This document shows, piece after piece, positions 18,201 to 27,987 of a DNA stretch of 64,000 bases. A model generated the notes under the pieces. It saw only the letters and a program-made list of their open reading frames with translations, was not told the origin of the DNA and ran no database searches. Position 1 is the first letter of the stretch, and each line of letters begins with the position of its first letter. Source of the DNA: G963662675 sp963662675 (GTDB taxonomy: Bacteria > Bacteroidota > Bacteroidia > Bacteroidales > Prolixibacteraceae); assembly GCA_963662675.2 (NCBI GenBank), contig CAXXHP010000004.1, positions 248,001-312,000 of the forward strand, in the 5' to 3' direction. The position numbers and the translations under genes were made by a program.

Positions 18201-19247
18201 ATGTATAAAGTTGGTGATCGAGTAAAATTCCTGAATGATGTAGGTGGTGGTGTAATTACCAAAATAGTCAGTAAGAACTTGGTTAATGTTGAGAATGAAG
18301 ATGGGTTTGAAATACCTACGCCCATTTCAGAAATCATCATGGACGCAGAGCATAGAGTTGCCGATGAAAAACCAACTGTAGAACAATTTGTTCGTCAGGG
18401 AAAAATGGAACAGCCTGTTCCGGAAGAAAAGAAAGAAGAGCCACCTGTTTTTATTGTAGGGAATGATGAACCCAATTTTTATTTGGCGTTTGTTCCCGAG
18501 AATAGCCATAATCCTTTGGAAGGTCTGACAAATATCTATCTAATAAATGATAGTAACTTTTTTGTGCTTTATCATTACAGCCATTTTTCAGAGGCTGACT
18601 TTATAAGTCAGGAAGCCGGTAAACTAGAGCCGAATACTAAATTAATGTTAGGAGCAATTTCGCAAGCCGAGATATCTGTTCTCCCTGATTATAGTTTTCA
18701 GCTTATTTACTTTAAGCAAGAAGCAAAACGGTTAGAGAATCCTATCTCCAAAAAAATTAGCATTAATCCAATAAAGTTTTATAAGTCTGGTAGTTTTACG
18801 AAAACTGACTTTTTTAAAGGGAAAGCTATGCTTTTTAAGTTGAACGAGACAGAAATGGATAAGGCTTTGGATAAGTTGACAGAAAAAGAAGTCAAGAAAA
18901 TTGTAAGGGAGAAAGAGCCTGCCAGAAGAGAACGCATTCAGCCAAAAGTTTCCCAGTCAGAGATTATGGAAGTTGATCTACATATTCATGAGCTTATTGA
19001 TAGTACAGCCGGATTATCAAATAAAGAAATGCTCGATCTTCAAATGTCAAAATTTCGTGAGGCAATGGAGCTTGCTATTGCTTCAAATAGCACTAAAAAG
19101 GTTGTCTTTATTCATGGGTTGGGGAATGGTACCCTGAAGCAAGAACTACGCCGTGAACTATCCAGTAAGTACAAAAAATACCCCTATCAAGATGCTAGCT
19201 TTCAGGAGTATGGTTATGGTGCCACAATGGCAATTTTAAAAAGATAA
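18201..19247 (+). CDS. DUF2027 protein with C-terminal Smr domain
   Basis: 348 residues from the ATG at 18201 (MYKVGDRVKFLNDVGGGVIT); an upstream in-frame start at 18162 is less likely because the N-terminal KOW-like module begins exactly here. The centre (FYLAFVPENSHNPLEGLTNIYLINDS) is DUF2027, a Bacteroidota module. The C-terminal Smr domain has VDLHIHELID (about residue 265), VVFIHGLGNGTLKQELRREL and ends YGATMAILKR; HGxGxG is the Smr hallmark. Smr domains nick or bind nucleic acid in MutS2 and ribosome-rescue proteins, but no MutS part is present. Role in RNA or DNA handling is inference. Confidence 0.88.
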   Translation: MYKVGDRVKFLNDVGGGVITKIVSKNLVNVENEDGFEIPTPISEIIMDAEHRVADEKPTVEQFVRQGKMEQPVPEEKKEEPPVFIVGNDEPNFYLAFVPENSHNPLEGLTNIYLINDSNFFVLYHYSHFSEADFISQEAGKLEPNTKLMLGAISQAEISVLPDYSFQLIYFKQEAKRLENPISKKISINPIKFYKSGSFTKTDFFKGKAMLFKLNETEMDKALDKLTEKEVKKIVREKEPARRERIQPKVSQSEIMEVDLHIHELIDSTAGLSNKEMLDLQMSKFREAMELAIASNSTKKVVFIHGLGNGTLKQELRRELSSKYKKYPYQDASFQEYGYGATMAILKR

Positions 19248-19266
19248 ATTGTGCCAGCGAGGGGCA

Positions 19267-21273
19267 TTATTTTTTTGTAGATTGAGCTTTTTCCAGTTGC
19301 TGAATTACCCGGTTACCTAGCTCAGTCTTCTTTTCTATGTGGTTAATGATTTCTTTCACAAAATCATTTTCCTCAAAACGACCACGAACTTGGTAGAAAT
19401 CCATTTGTTTGGTGCTTTCATCTCCATCAATACCAAAAGCTGTTTTTGCATCCATCCTATATTCTTTGCTTGCATCAGCATATAACATGTTGTCAATTTT
19501 AACGACACATTCACGCCACTCTTCGATAATTGCAATGATTTCATCTACTGAGCAATCTAAAATCGATTTTTTCAGATAGTCATGGATAAATTCAGCAGTC
19601 CAATTCCACTCGTATTCATAATAATGTGTGTGGAGATCACAAAAGGTTTGCTCTATTTCTTTAAGCGATGTAATCCTATTATCCTCAATGTCAGTTAAAA
19701 ATTTTTGGATTTCAGTATTTGGGACAATCAGCCCACTCATGTCAATCCAGTCTCCTTTGCCAATTTCTCCTCTTGGCTTTAAACATTCTAAAATTAACTC
19801 GGGAGAAGTTAGATCGCATTTGTTCAGTCGTGTAATAATTGAGTTTCCTATAAATTTCATAATAGCCAAATGGTACAATTCAACACCTCGTTTTAGGGTA
19901 TTGTTTTTCAACTTGGTGTGATTGTATGAATATGAACCGTCAGTTTCTACTGATGTTTGTTCAATTTGATGCAGGATGTCAATTGCGTGTGCCATTTTCT
20001 GAATGGTAAAAGGGCTAAGCAGGTTAAAATTGATGCAATCCATCTTATTTGGATCAGTCCTTCTGTCTCTTCTTGGCCATTTCATGACGTCACGGATTGT
20101 ACCTACACTTTTTAAATTTACCCCCGGAACAAGCCAGCTTTCGTCATTTTTCTCAATGAGGTATGAGAATGGCATATTAGACGTGTCTGAGTTTTTATAA
20201 TGTCTACCCATTACCAGCGTAAAAGCACCAATTTTGGCAGGCCACAGTAAATATGAATCGCTGGTCGTTTTTGAACCTCGTTCAACAATTCCATGATGAA
20301 TTGGTCCTAACTTATACATGTGGTTACTTTGGTTTGACCCACTTCCTGCGTTACAAAACGAAAATAATCCGGCAATAAGTAACGTAGACTTATGGTGTGT
20401 TACAGTATATGGCCCGGCAAATATGGCACAGGCTTCTCCATGGTATCCTTGGCAATTTGCAAAAAATAATGAGTTTTGTGCCGAGTATTGAGAGCTTAAG
20501 GTGCAGCCTTGTCCAATGAAGCAATTCGATACAATGGCACCATCAGAAACTTGTGATCCTGAAGAAATAATGAAATTTTTCATGATTGCTTCGTGCCCGA
20601 TCTTTACAGGTGCATATTCATTACTATTTACCGATCCATTTTCAAGAACACTAGCTCCATCTATTAATGTGTATGGACCAATTTTGACATTTCTTAAAAC
20701 CCGACAATTGAAAATCTGGGAATGGTGACCAATTGTTCCTTGAGTTGATGAAATTTCATTTGTATACCGGCTAATCAGTGACTCAATCCGATCAATAACC
20801 AAATGACGATGTTTGTAAAACGCCATAACGTATGCTAAGTGTGCTGATAGCTTGTCATAAATGGGCACTTGTCTTCCTCCGGTTTCATCAAGAACATCAA
20901 CCTTTAATCCATTCCCAAAGGTACATTTCCCTTCTGCAGCACATATGTCGGTGTTGTCAATAATTACGTGATCCTCAATGTTATAATTTGCGATGTAGTT
21001 TTTTATATGGTTGATGTAGACATTTTCACCTATTGTGCAATTATGGATGTGTGCATAATAAACGCCACATTCTTTTTTTACATCACCAAAAAGACAAACT
21101 GTCTCATCTTGTTTCCCAAGGCTTACATGTCCACTAAATTGACAACTCTGAAAACGTGATGGGTCAAAGTTGTCTTTGACGAAAATTAAGTCCCAGTTTT
21201 CGGATCTGCAGTTATTAGCTTTCAGATTCTCAATTTCAGTATGTGTAATTTGTCTGTGCTCAATATTTTCCAT
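19267..21273 (-). CDS. DUF4954 protein with left-handed beta-helix repeats
   Basis: 668 residues, a family largely confined to Bacteroidota and Spirochaetota. Hexapeptide-type repeats are visible in the first half (CTIGENVYINHIKNYIANYN, VLRNVKIGPYTLIDGASVLE, GHEAIMKNFIISSGSQVSDG, SNCFIGQGCTLS), forming a left-handed beta helix like that of sugar-nucleotide acyl- and pyrophosphoryl-transferases. The second half is helical with no motif I know. Probably a cytoplasmic nucleotide-sugar or acyl-transferase-like protein; the substrate is unknown. It is the last gene of a three-gene operon, 4 bases after the methyltransferase gene. Confidence 0.85.
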   Translation of the reverse strand: MENIEHRQITHTEIENLKANNCRSENWDLIFVKDNFDPSRFQSCQFSGHVSLGKQDETVCLFGDVKKECGVYYAHIHNCTIGENVYINHIKNYIANYNIEDHVIIDNTDICAAEGKCTFGNGLKVDVLDETGGRQVPIYDKLSAHLAYVMAFYKHRHLVIDRIESLISRYTNEISSTQGTIGHHSQIFNCRVLRNVKIGPYTLIDGASVLENGSVNSNEYAPVKIGHEAIMKNFIISSGSQVSDGAIVSNCFIGQGCTLSSQYSAQNSLFFANCQGYHGEACAIFAGPYTVTHHKSTLLIAGLFSFCNAGSGSNQSNHMYKLGPIHHGIVERGSKTTSDSYLLWPAKIGAFTLVMGRHYKNSDTSNMPFSYLIEKNDESWLVPGVNLKSVGTIRDVMKWPRRDRRTDPNKMDCINFNLLSPFTIQKMAHAIDILHQIEQTSVETDGSYSYNHTKLKNNTLKRGVELYHLAIMKFIGNSIITRLNKCDLTSPELILECLKPRGEIGKGDWIDMSGLIVPNTEIQKFLTDIEDNRITSLKEIEQTFCDLHTHYYEYEWNWTAEFIHDYLKKSILDCSVDEIIAIIEEWRECVVKIDNMLYADASKEYRMDAKTAFGIDGDESTKQMDFYQVRGRFEENDFVKEIINHIEKKTELGNRVIQQLEKAQSTKK

Positions 21274-21277
21274 TATT

Positions 21278-21991
21278 CTAGGCCTGTTTTAAAATGGCTA
21301 GGTAATCATAGTGATCACCATCAAAGATGTTTTCAACTTTTAATCCAATGCTATTGGCTGTTTCAGTTAATGTCTCCTTGTCAACATAAAGCCATGGGAA
21401 TTTATTGCCTCTCTTCCCATTATATTCTGTTTGAAATGTCAATTCTCCGTAGTAATAATCTGTGTTCAAATTAATCATACCCGAGTCATCGTTATCCAAG
21501 TATAAATAAATCAAGTCTGATGAGTCGATGAGGATTTGTCCTCCCGAATTTAATAAGGATTTACTTTTTTCGAGGAATGAACTTAAATTACTCAATTTCC
21601 CAGCAATGCCTGTGCCGTTCATCAATAATAAAATTGTATCAAATTTATGATCTTTAAACTGAAAAAAGTCAGTATGAATGACATTCCTTATTTTGCGATC
21701 TGTCATTACTTGACAACTCAGGAGGGAATGTTCAAGTGCATAAACTTCAAATCCTTTTTCTTGTAAAATAATGGAGTGGCAACCTGCACAGGCTCCTACA
21801 TCTAAAACTTTGCCTCTTGATAATTCTAGTGCTTTTTGTTCAATTTTGGGCATATTTTGAAATGACCGAAAGTGATAAGAGGGCAATATTTCATCATCAT
21901 CAAAATCGTCAGCATGAACAATAATAGGAGAATCGGTTTTTTTAAAATGAAAGTCGTGTATTCCTTGGGCAATTGGGTCGTATGAAAACAT
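21278..21991 (-). CDS. Class I SAM-dependent methyltransferase
   Basis: 237 residues, Rossmann-type. Motif I is VLDVGACAGCHSIILQEKGF (about residue 58), with Cys residues replacing the usual second and third glycines of the E/DxGxGxG loop; the acidic residue of motif II lies in YALEHSLLSC, and motif IV reads FDTILLLMNGTGIAGKL. The N-terminal 45 residues are an extension of unknown purpose. Target unknown; close packing with DUF4954 (4 bases) and the 99-residue gene (10 bases) suggests they act together. Motif I is unusual but the fold assignment is solid. Confidence 0.82.
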   Translation of the reverse strand: MFSYDPIAQGIHDFHFKKTDSPIIVHADDFDDDEILPSYHFRSFQNMPKIEQKALELSRGKVLDVGACAGCHSIILQEKGFEVYALEHSLLSCQVMTDRKIRNVIHTDFFQFKDHKFDTILLLMNGTGIAGKLSNLSSFLEKSKSLLNSGGQILIDSSDLIYLYLDNDDSGMINLNTDYYYGELTFQTEYNGKRGNKFPWLYVDKETLTETANSIGLKVENIFDGDHYDYLAILKQA

Positions 21992-22001
21992 AAATGTAAA
22001 A

Positions 22002-22301
22002 CTATTTTATTTTTGAGAATGCGACTTCAAATTTAAAACAAGTTTCATGTTTTTTTGAATAAATATAAAAACCTTCGTATTTACCATTGCCAATTATGAA
22101 AATTTTGAGATCTGAATAGTTTAAAGAGATGTCTTTTATTACATCGAGATTGATATTCTCCTTTTGCAGCCATTTTGAAGTATGAAATTCACCAATTCTG
22201 AGGCGATACCCAGCAGATTCTGCTTCTTTGAAAATAAGCAATGAAGAATGATAATCTATTCTGATAAAACTGCTCTTCATGTTTTGGGTCATAGAGGACA
22301 A
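22002..22301 (-). CDS. Hypothetical protein, about 99 residues
   Basis: I do not recognise it. Possible starts are at 22301, 22289 (MTQNM...) and 22277 (MKSSFIRIDY); the last gives a protein beginning in a likely first strand. It is a small soluble alpha/beta protein (IDYHSSLLIFKEAESAGYRL, LKIFIIGNGKYEGFYIYSKK), without signal peptide or cysteine motif. It is the first gene of the minus-strand operon with the methyltransferase and DUF4954 genes. Confidence 0.65.
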   Translation of the reverse strand: MSSMTQNMKSSFIRIDYHSSLLIFKEAESAGYRLRIGEFHTSKWLQKENINLDVIKDISLNYSDLKIFIIGNGKYEGFYIYSKKHETCFKFEVAFSKIK

Positions 22302-22521
22302 GTTACGTTATCTCACATACTTTAAAAAATAAATATTGGTTTAAAAAGTTGAATTAAAGTTGATTGCAAAAATTAGGTCTGAGTTTTGGTGTTTGGTATT
22401 TTAGTCTTGTACTTAAATTTAGGGAAATGCTTATACGCTACTTTCTAGTAGTGATAAAATAATGTTGGTTCAATCTCAATAAGCTAATAAAGGCTTAATA
22501 ATATTCTTTTTAAAAAATATT

Positions 22522-23073
22522 TTATTGCTCATTAGCTTCAATCCATGCTACTATCTTGGGGTCATTTGGCTCTGTTTTTGGGCTAAAATAATCAACGAGA
22601 TTGCCTTGTTCGTTAATGATGTATTTTTGGAAATTCCATTCGACCTCAGAATCCTTTACCCCATTAAGTGTTTTTTTTGTGAGATATTGGTAAACAGGTG
22701 CCATATTGTCTCCTTTAACAGAAATTTTTGACATCATTAAAAATGATACGCCATAATTTTGCTGACAAAACTCTTTAATCTCTTCATTATCTCCCGGTTC
22801 TTGCCCCATGAAATTATTTGCAGGAAATCCAATAATTGTGAATTTTTCTCCGCCATATTGGTCAAATAGCTTTTGCAACGATTCATATTGAGGGGTTAAT
22901 CCACATTTTGATGCAGTATTGACAACCAATACTTTTTTACCCTTTAAGCTTGCTAAATCAAAGTCATTACCATCAATATCCTGAACCTTGAAATCGTAAA
23001 ACGATTTTTGAGCAAAACTTACAGTCGTTATGAGGGCAAATACAATTAGAAAGAAAAATTTCGTCGTTTTCAT
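22522..23073 (-). CDS. Secreted glutathione peroxidase-family protein
   Basis: 183 residues with a signal peptide (MKTTKFFFLIVFALITTVSF, AQ). Thioredoxin fold of the GPx family: peroxidatic Cys in VVNTASKCGLTPQYESLQ (about residue 56), catalytic Gln in GFPANNFMGQEPG (about 90), and Trp-Asn in WNFQKYIINEQG (about 145), completing the Cys-Gln-Trp-Asn tetrad. Family members of this Cys type normally use thioredoxin rather than glutathione. It reduces peroxides in the periplasm (inference from the signal). Monocistronic, divergent from dnaX. Confidence 0.92.
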   Translation of the reverse strand: MKTTKFFFLIVFALITTVSFAQKSFYDFKVQDIDGNDFDLASLKGKKVLVVNTASKCGLTPQYESLQKLFDQYGGEKFTIIGFPANNFMGQEPGDNEEIKEFCQQNYGVSFLMMSKISVKGDNMAPVYQYLTKKTLNGVKDSEVEWNFQKYIINEQGNLVDYFSPKTEPNDPKIVAWIEANEQ

Positions 23074-23271
23074 TATACCAGTTGTTAATTATTACTACTA
23101 ATCCAACTCAAGCAAAAAAATGAATTATTTTAAATTCATATCACAATACAACATTCAGTATATGATAAAGTTTCATGCGGAATAGGAAGAAAACTGCAAA
23201 TGTTTGTTAATAAATTCATCCCAAAGAATAGGCTATTTTTTTTATCTTTGGGTTTCAATTTAGAAAAAATC

Positions 23272-25010
23272 ATGGAGAATTTTATTGTTTCGGCGCGTAA
23301 ATATAGACCTGATACATTTCGTTCAGTTGTTGGGCAGGAATCCATTACGGCAACTCTGAAGAATGCTATTAGGAACGGTCAGCTTGCCCATGCATATTTA
23401 TTTTGTGGGCCAAGAGGAGTTGGGAAAACAACCTGCGCCCGTATTTTTGCTAAAACAATAAATTGTGAAAAATTATCAGAAGACACGGAAGCATGTAACC
23501 AATGTGAATCATGTAAGGCTTTTAATGAAAGCCGTTCATATAATATTCATGAGTTAGATGCTGCTTCAAATAATTCGGTTGATGACATTCGAAATCTTAC
23601 TGATCAGGTTCGTATACCGCCCCAAATTGGAAAATATAGTATCTATATTATTGATGAGGTACACATGTTATCTCAGGCGGCTTTTAATGCTTTTCTTAAA
23701 ACATTGGAAGAGCCACCAAAGCATGCACTTTTTATTTTAGCTACAACTGAAAAGCATAAGATTATTCCTACCATCCTTTCTCGTTGTCAGATTTTTGATT
23801 TTAATCGGATAAAAAATTCAGACATTTCGAATCATTTAAATTATGTAGCTCAAAAAGAAGAGGTGGAAATCGAATTGGAGGCAATAAATGTTATTGCGCA
23901 TAAGGCTGATGGCGCAATGCGTGATGCTCTTTCTATTTTCGATCAAATCGTAAGCTTTTCAGGGAAACAAATAACCTATAAAAATGTCATATCCAATCTT
24001 AATGTTTTGGACTATGATTATTATTTTCGTCTGGTTGATTTGCTATTAAAAAATGATGTGCCAGGAACACTTCTTTTGTTCAACGAGGTGCTTGATCATG
24101 GATTTGATGGGCATCATTTTATTTCTGGGCTTAGTAGCCATGTGCGTGATTTGCTTGTATGTAAGGATCCAATAACTGTGCAATTATTAGAGGTTGGTGG
24201 CGAAATAAAGGAAAAATATAAAGTACAGGCAGCTACTTGTGATGCTGATTTTTTGCTTGAATCATTGAAAATTAGCAATGAATGTGACTTGCAGTATAAA
24301 CCGAGTCAGAATAAGCGATTGCTTGTTGAGTTAGCCCTTATTCGAATGGTTCAACTCACCTTAAAAAAAAAATAGCTGACGAATCGGTTGCTGATGAATT
24401 AGCTCCAATTTTTATTAAATTAACTTCCTCCAGTAAGAAGGTTGATAATCCCCCAACTCCATCCCCAAAGTCACCTGTTGCTGAAACCACGAAATTACCC
24501 TCTAAAACAATAAAAAGAGTAATTCGAAAAACAGGTAGCAGTTTTACTCCATCCATTAAGGATGCCATTTTAGGGAATTTTGAAGAAGATAGTAATCTCG
24601 GAAATGCGAAAGAAAAGATCAAATATTACACTGGAGAACAATTAAATGAGCCGTTTACTAAAGAAGCATTTGAGAATAAATGGGTTGAGTTTCTAGAACG
24701 TGTAAGTGGCCGCCCAATACTTAAAGTGACGCTGTCAAGAACTCCTGAGATTTTTGAGGACAATAAGCTATTGCTAAAAATTGACAATAATCTATTAGAT
24801 GAAGAAATAAGCAAAATAAAACCCGACTTAGTCTCTTGGTTACGTAAAGAACTTCGAAATACAAATATTGAACTGATAACAAAGGTTGTTATGCAGGAAA
24901 GTCAATCAAAGCCCTATTCAGAAAGAGAAAAACTTGCTGAAATGTCTAAAAAGAATCCTAATATTAATTTGTTAAAACAGATTTTTAATCTGGATTTAGG
25001 TGAAGTTTAA
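23272..25010 (+). CDS. dnaX: DNA polymerase III gamma/tau subunit, with slip site at the junction
   Basis: Clamp-loader ATPase. The zero frame from ATG 23272 (MENFIVSARKYRPDTFRSVVG) has Walker A GPRGVGKTTCARIF, a Cys zinc module (CNQCESCKAF), IIDEVHMLSQAAFNAFLKTLEEPP and sensor TILSRCQIFDF. It stops at TAG 24373-24375 after 367 residues, that is domains I-III, the size of gamma. Just before the stop is a run of ten A (24363-24372). A -1 shift there opens 212 more codons (IADESVADELAPIFIK ... to the stop at 25008-25010), which contain the C-terminal tau part, giving a 579-residue tau. The second frame has no ATG near its start. This is either programmed slippage or one A lost from the homopolymer. 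Confidence 0.9.
24363..24372 (+). other. A10 slippery run of dnaX
   Basis: Ten consecutive A residues read TTA AAA AAA AAA TAG in the zero frame. Re-reading one base (A AAA AAA type -1 slip), or adding one A in the transcript, joins gamma to the tau extension. dnaX uses such sites in E. coli (A AAA AAG) and Thermus (nine A). Confidence 0.7.
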
Positions 25011-25085
25011 CAATTATTTGGATTAAAAATTTATCAACAAACTAAATATTATTGTACGAGATAATGTGTGTATTTCAAATTTGAG

Positions 25086-25093
25086 TATATTTG
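25086..25093 (+). promoter_or_regulatory. Candidate -7 box of the ferritin gene
   Basis: TATATTTG matches TAnnTTTG, 25 bases before the ferritin start codon. No good TTTG -33 box is seen at the usual spacing. Confidence 0.4.
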
Positions 25094-25117
25094 ATAAAAT
25101 CGAAAAATATAACTGTT

Positions 25118-25633
25118 ATGCTTAAAGATACCGTATTAAAAACCTTGAATGAGCAGATTAATGCCGAAATACATTCTGCGTATTTATATTTGTCAATGTC
25201 TGCTTGGTTTGAGGATCAAGGATTGTCAGGATTTGCAAATTGGATGAAAATTCAATATCAAGAAGAACTGACCCATGCTATGAAATTCTTTGATTTTGTA
25301 CATGAAAGAAATGGACGTGTTGTTTTGGAACCAATTGCAGCTGTTCCAACTGAATTTGAAAGTGTTATTGACGCTTTTGAAAAAACATTAGAGCACGAGC
25401 AAAAGGTAACCTCTCTAATTAATAATCTGGTAGATGTGTCTATGGCTGCAAGTGACCATGCTACTCAAAGTTTCTTAAAGTGGTTTGTAGACGAGCAGGT
25501 TGAAGAAGAAGATAATGTAAATACCATTCTTGATGATCTTCGACTAATTAATGGCCAAGGCAATGGTTTGTTTATGCTAAACAGAGAGATGGCAACACGC
25601 GTATTTGTTGATTCTACTAAGGCAGCAGTATAA
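25118..25633 (+). CDS. ftnA: Non-haem bacterial ferritin
   Basis: 171 residues from the ATG at 25118 (MLKDTVLKTLNEQINAEIHS); an earlier in-frame start would add nine residues unlike ferritins. The four-helix bundle carries the ferroxidase ligands: Glu in LNEQINAEIHSAYLY (about residue 17), ExxH in QYQEELTHAMKFFDFV (Glu about 50, His about 53), Glu in EKTLEHEQKVT (about 94), and Gln/Glu in FLKWFVDEQVEEED (about 127-130). Stores iron as a 24-mer and limits Fenton chemistry. It lies between dnaX and relA with its own terminator. Confidence 0.94.
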   Translation: MLKDTVLKTLNEQINAEIHSAYLYLSMSAWFEDQGLSGFANWMKIQYQEELTHAMKFFDFVHERNGRVVLEPIAAVPTEFESVIDAFEKTLEHEQKVTSLINNLVDVSMAASDHATQSFLKWFVDEQVEEEDNVNTILDDLRLINGQGNGLFMLNREMATRVFVDSTKAAV

Positions 25634-25654
25634 GTAGATAACTTAAGATAGATA

Positions 25655-25683
25655 GAGGCTGCCATTTTGGTAGCCTTTTTTTA
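25655..25683 (+). terminator. Terminator of the ferritin gene
   Basis: GGCTGCCA (25657-25664) pairs with TGGTAGCC (25668-25675), one mismatch, followed by seven T residues. Confidence 0.85.
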
Positions 25684-25712
25684 TATTATATTCCGGGATT
25701 AATAAAGCAATT

Positions 25713-27899
25713 ATGATGGATAAACGAATAGAGGATGCATGGTTGTCTTTAGTTGATATTTGCCGCACAAATTTAAGTGAGCAAGAATTAGCTAAAGTAA
25801 ATAAGGCATTTGATTATGCATATGGTATTTTAGGAGAATCAGTATGGCCTTCTGGTGAGGTTATTCTTGTTCATTCGCTTGAAGTTGCACAGGTTGTAAG
25901 TTTGGAGGTTAGTTTAGGTACCGATTCTATAATTGCCGGATTGCTGCATAATGTGGCCTATGAGGATGTACCACATCGGCCAGATTTTAACGATGTTGAA
26001 AAGATCTTTGGAACGACTGTTTCCGGAATCCTTGAAGGTATGGCAAAAATTAATGCTTTAGGTACTGATACTGTTGATCTCCACTCTGAGAATTACCGTA
26101 AGCTTATGTTGGCATTGGCTGGTGATGTGCGTGTTATTCTTATAAAAATTGCTGACCGGTTGCATGTAATGCGGCATTTATTCAGTCAGAAACAAGAAAT
26201 ACAAACGAAGATATCTGTTGAAACATCCCATTTATATGCTCCTTTAGCACATCGTTTGGGGCTGTATAATATTAACTCAGAATTACTTGATCTTTGTTTG
26301 AAATATCAAAGTCCGGATGCATACAAGCATGTGGATGATCACCTAAAAGAATCAGAGACTGAAAGACGGAATTTCGTAGCTGAATTTGTACGTCCTATTG
26401 AACAAAAACTACGTGATAGGGGCTTTCAATTTGAAATGAAGGCACGCACGAAGTCCATCAATTCCATATGGAAAAAGATGAAAAACAAGGGAGTATCCTT
26501 TGATGAGGTCTTCGATTTGTTTGCCATTCGCGTAATTTTGGATTCAAAGGTGGATATGGAAAAATCAGACTGTTGGCAGGTATACTCAATTGTTACAGAT
26601 GAGTATCAGGCTAATCCAGAGCGGATGAGGGATTGGATAAGTGTGCCTAAGTCAAATGGATACGAGAGTTTGCATGCTACAGTATTAGGGCCAAATAAAA
26701 AATGGGTGGAAATACAGATACGCACAAAACGTATGGATGAAATAGCAGAGAAGGGACTTGCCGCTCATTGGAAGTACAAAGGAGGGGCAGCATCTGCCGA
26801 AATGGAACATTGGTTAGCCAATGTTCGTGAAATTTTGGAAAATCCGGAACTGAATGTTGTCGACTTCATTGATGAATTCAATACAGATATATATAGCGAT
26901 GAGATTTTTGTTTTTACACCAAAGGGTGATCTGAAAAGACTACCCGCAGGAGCCACAATGCTAGATTTCGCATATGAAATTCATTCAGAGGTTGGAGACC
27001 ATTGTGTTGGAGGCATGGTTGATGGCAAAAAAGTGACCCTTCGGTATAAATTAAAGAATGGTGATCAAATATCTATTGATACATCAAATAACCAAAAACC
27101 AAAGCTTGATTGGTTAGAATTTGTCGTTACCAGTAAAGCTAAAAATAAGATAAAAACTAGCCTAAATGAGGAACGCAAGCGGGAGGCAGATAATGGTAAA
27201 GAAATTCTGCTTAGGAAACTTAAGAATTGGAAGATAGATTTCAACGATGAAATTATTCGGAATTTGTTAAAACATTATCAGCTAAAATTAGCTCAAGATC
27301 TTTACTATAATATCTCAAAGGAAAAAATAGATACGCTCGATGTTAAAAATGTACTGCAAAACAAAGAGGTAGAACAAACGGTACGTCAAAAACTTGAAGA
27401 TATCATCCCTCAGGAACACGTGAAGGATCTGGATTTTACAGGAGGGGACGATTATCTTATAATTGATGATAATCTGAAGAATGTCAATCATAAGTTAGCG
27501 CCTTGCTGTAATCCTATTTTTGGGGATAGTATTTTTGGTTTTGTCACGATAAGTGAGGGGATTAAAATCCATCGTGTTAAGTGTCCCAATGCTAAACAAA
27601 TGATAGATAGATACCCTTATCGTGTTATTCCTGCAAAATGGCGTGAATCGAAGAAAAGGACATCCTTTCAGGCAACCATTAAGCTTTCTGGAACAGAAGA
27701 GATAAATATCATCCCCAATATTTCAAATGTCATTTCGAAAGATATTGGCGTACAAATGCGTTCAATAAATTTTGATTCATTAGATGGAGAGTTTGAAGGC
27801 ACATTGCGAGTTTATGTGAATAATCTGGAGCATCTGGATTTTTTAATACGCAAACTTCAAAATATTAAAGGAATGCTACACGTATCGAGAGCGGATTAG
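25713..27899 (+). CDS. Long RelA/SpoT (p)ppGpp enzyme with degenerate HD site
   Basis: 728 residues. Order: HD domain, synthetase, TGS, helical region, ACT. The HD catalytic pair is changed: LLHNVAYED (about residue 89) where hydrolases have LLHDvvEDT; the first His (LVHSLEVAQ) and the Asp of KIADRLHVMRHL are kept. The synthetase has KSINSIWKKMKNKG, FDLFAIRVIL, the RMRDWISVPKSNGYESLHATV segment (RxKD position reads RMRD) and VEIQIRTKRMDEIAEKGLAAHWKYK with the catalytic Glu. TGS is IFVFTPKGDLKRLPAGATMLDFAYEIH; the zinc-finger-like part has CCNPIFGD and HRVKCPNA; ACT ends the protein. Likely synthetase-active and hydrolase-dead, so a RelA-like partner to a separate SpoT (inference). Confidence 0.9.
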   Translation: MMDKRIEDAWLSLVDICRTNLSEQELAKVNKAFDYAYGILGESVWPSGEVILVHSLEVAQVVSLEVSLGTDSIIAGLLHNVAYEDVPHRPDFNDVEKIFGTTVSGILEGMAKINALGTDTVDLHSENYRKLMLALAGDVRVILIKIADRLHVMRHLFSQKQEIQTKISVETSHLYAPLAHRLGLYNINSELLDLCLKYQSPDAYKHVDDHLKESETERRNFVAEFVRPIEQKLRDRGFQFEMKARTKSINSIWKKMKNKGVSFDEVFDLFAIRVILDSKVDMEKSDCWQVYSIVTDEYQANPERMRDWISVPKSNGYESLHATVLGPNKKWVEIQIRTKRMDEIAEKGLAAHWKYKGGAASAEMEHWLANVREILENPELNVVDFIDEFNTDIYSDEIFVFTPKGDLKRLPAGATMLDFAYEIHSEVGDHCVGGMVDGKKVTLRYKLKNGDQISIDTSNNQKPKLDWLEFVVTSKAKNKIKTSLNEERKREADNGKEILLRKLKNWKIDFNDEIIRNLLKHYQLKLAQDLYYNISKEKIDTLDVKNVLQNKEVEQTVRQKLEDIIPQEHVKDLDFTGGDDYLIIDDNLKNVNHKLAPCCNPIFGDSIFGFVTISEGIKIHRVKCPNAKQMIDRYPYRVIPAKWRESKKRTSFQATIKLSGTEEINIIPNISNVISKDIGVQMRSINFDSLDGEFEGTLRVYVNNLEHLDFLIRKLQNIKGMLHVSRAD

Positions 27900-27987
27900 A
27901 AAAATTGGTGAATAGTTTTTTTAAAAGCATTTCTATTTTAAGTGGGAATCAGGTTAGGCTAGGATGGAAGCTACATAGTTTCAGTAG

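Noticed and set aside
18131..18340. N-terminal extension of QueA by 70 residues
   Set aside because: It overlaps the divergent Smr gene start and lacks any QueA sequence; the ATG at 18130 begins the family match.
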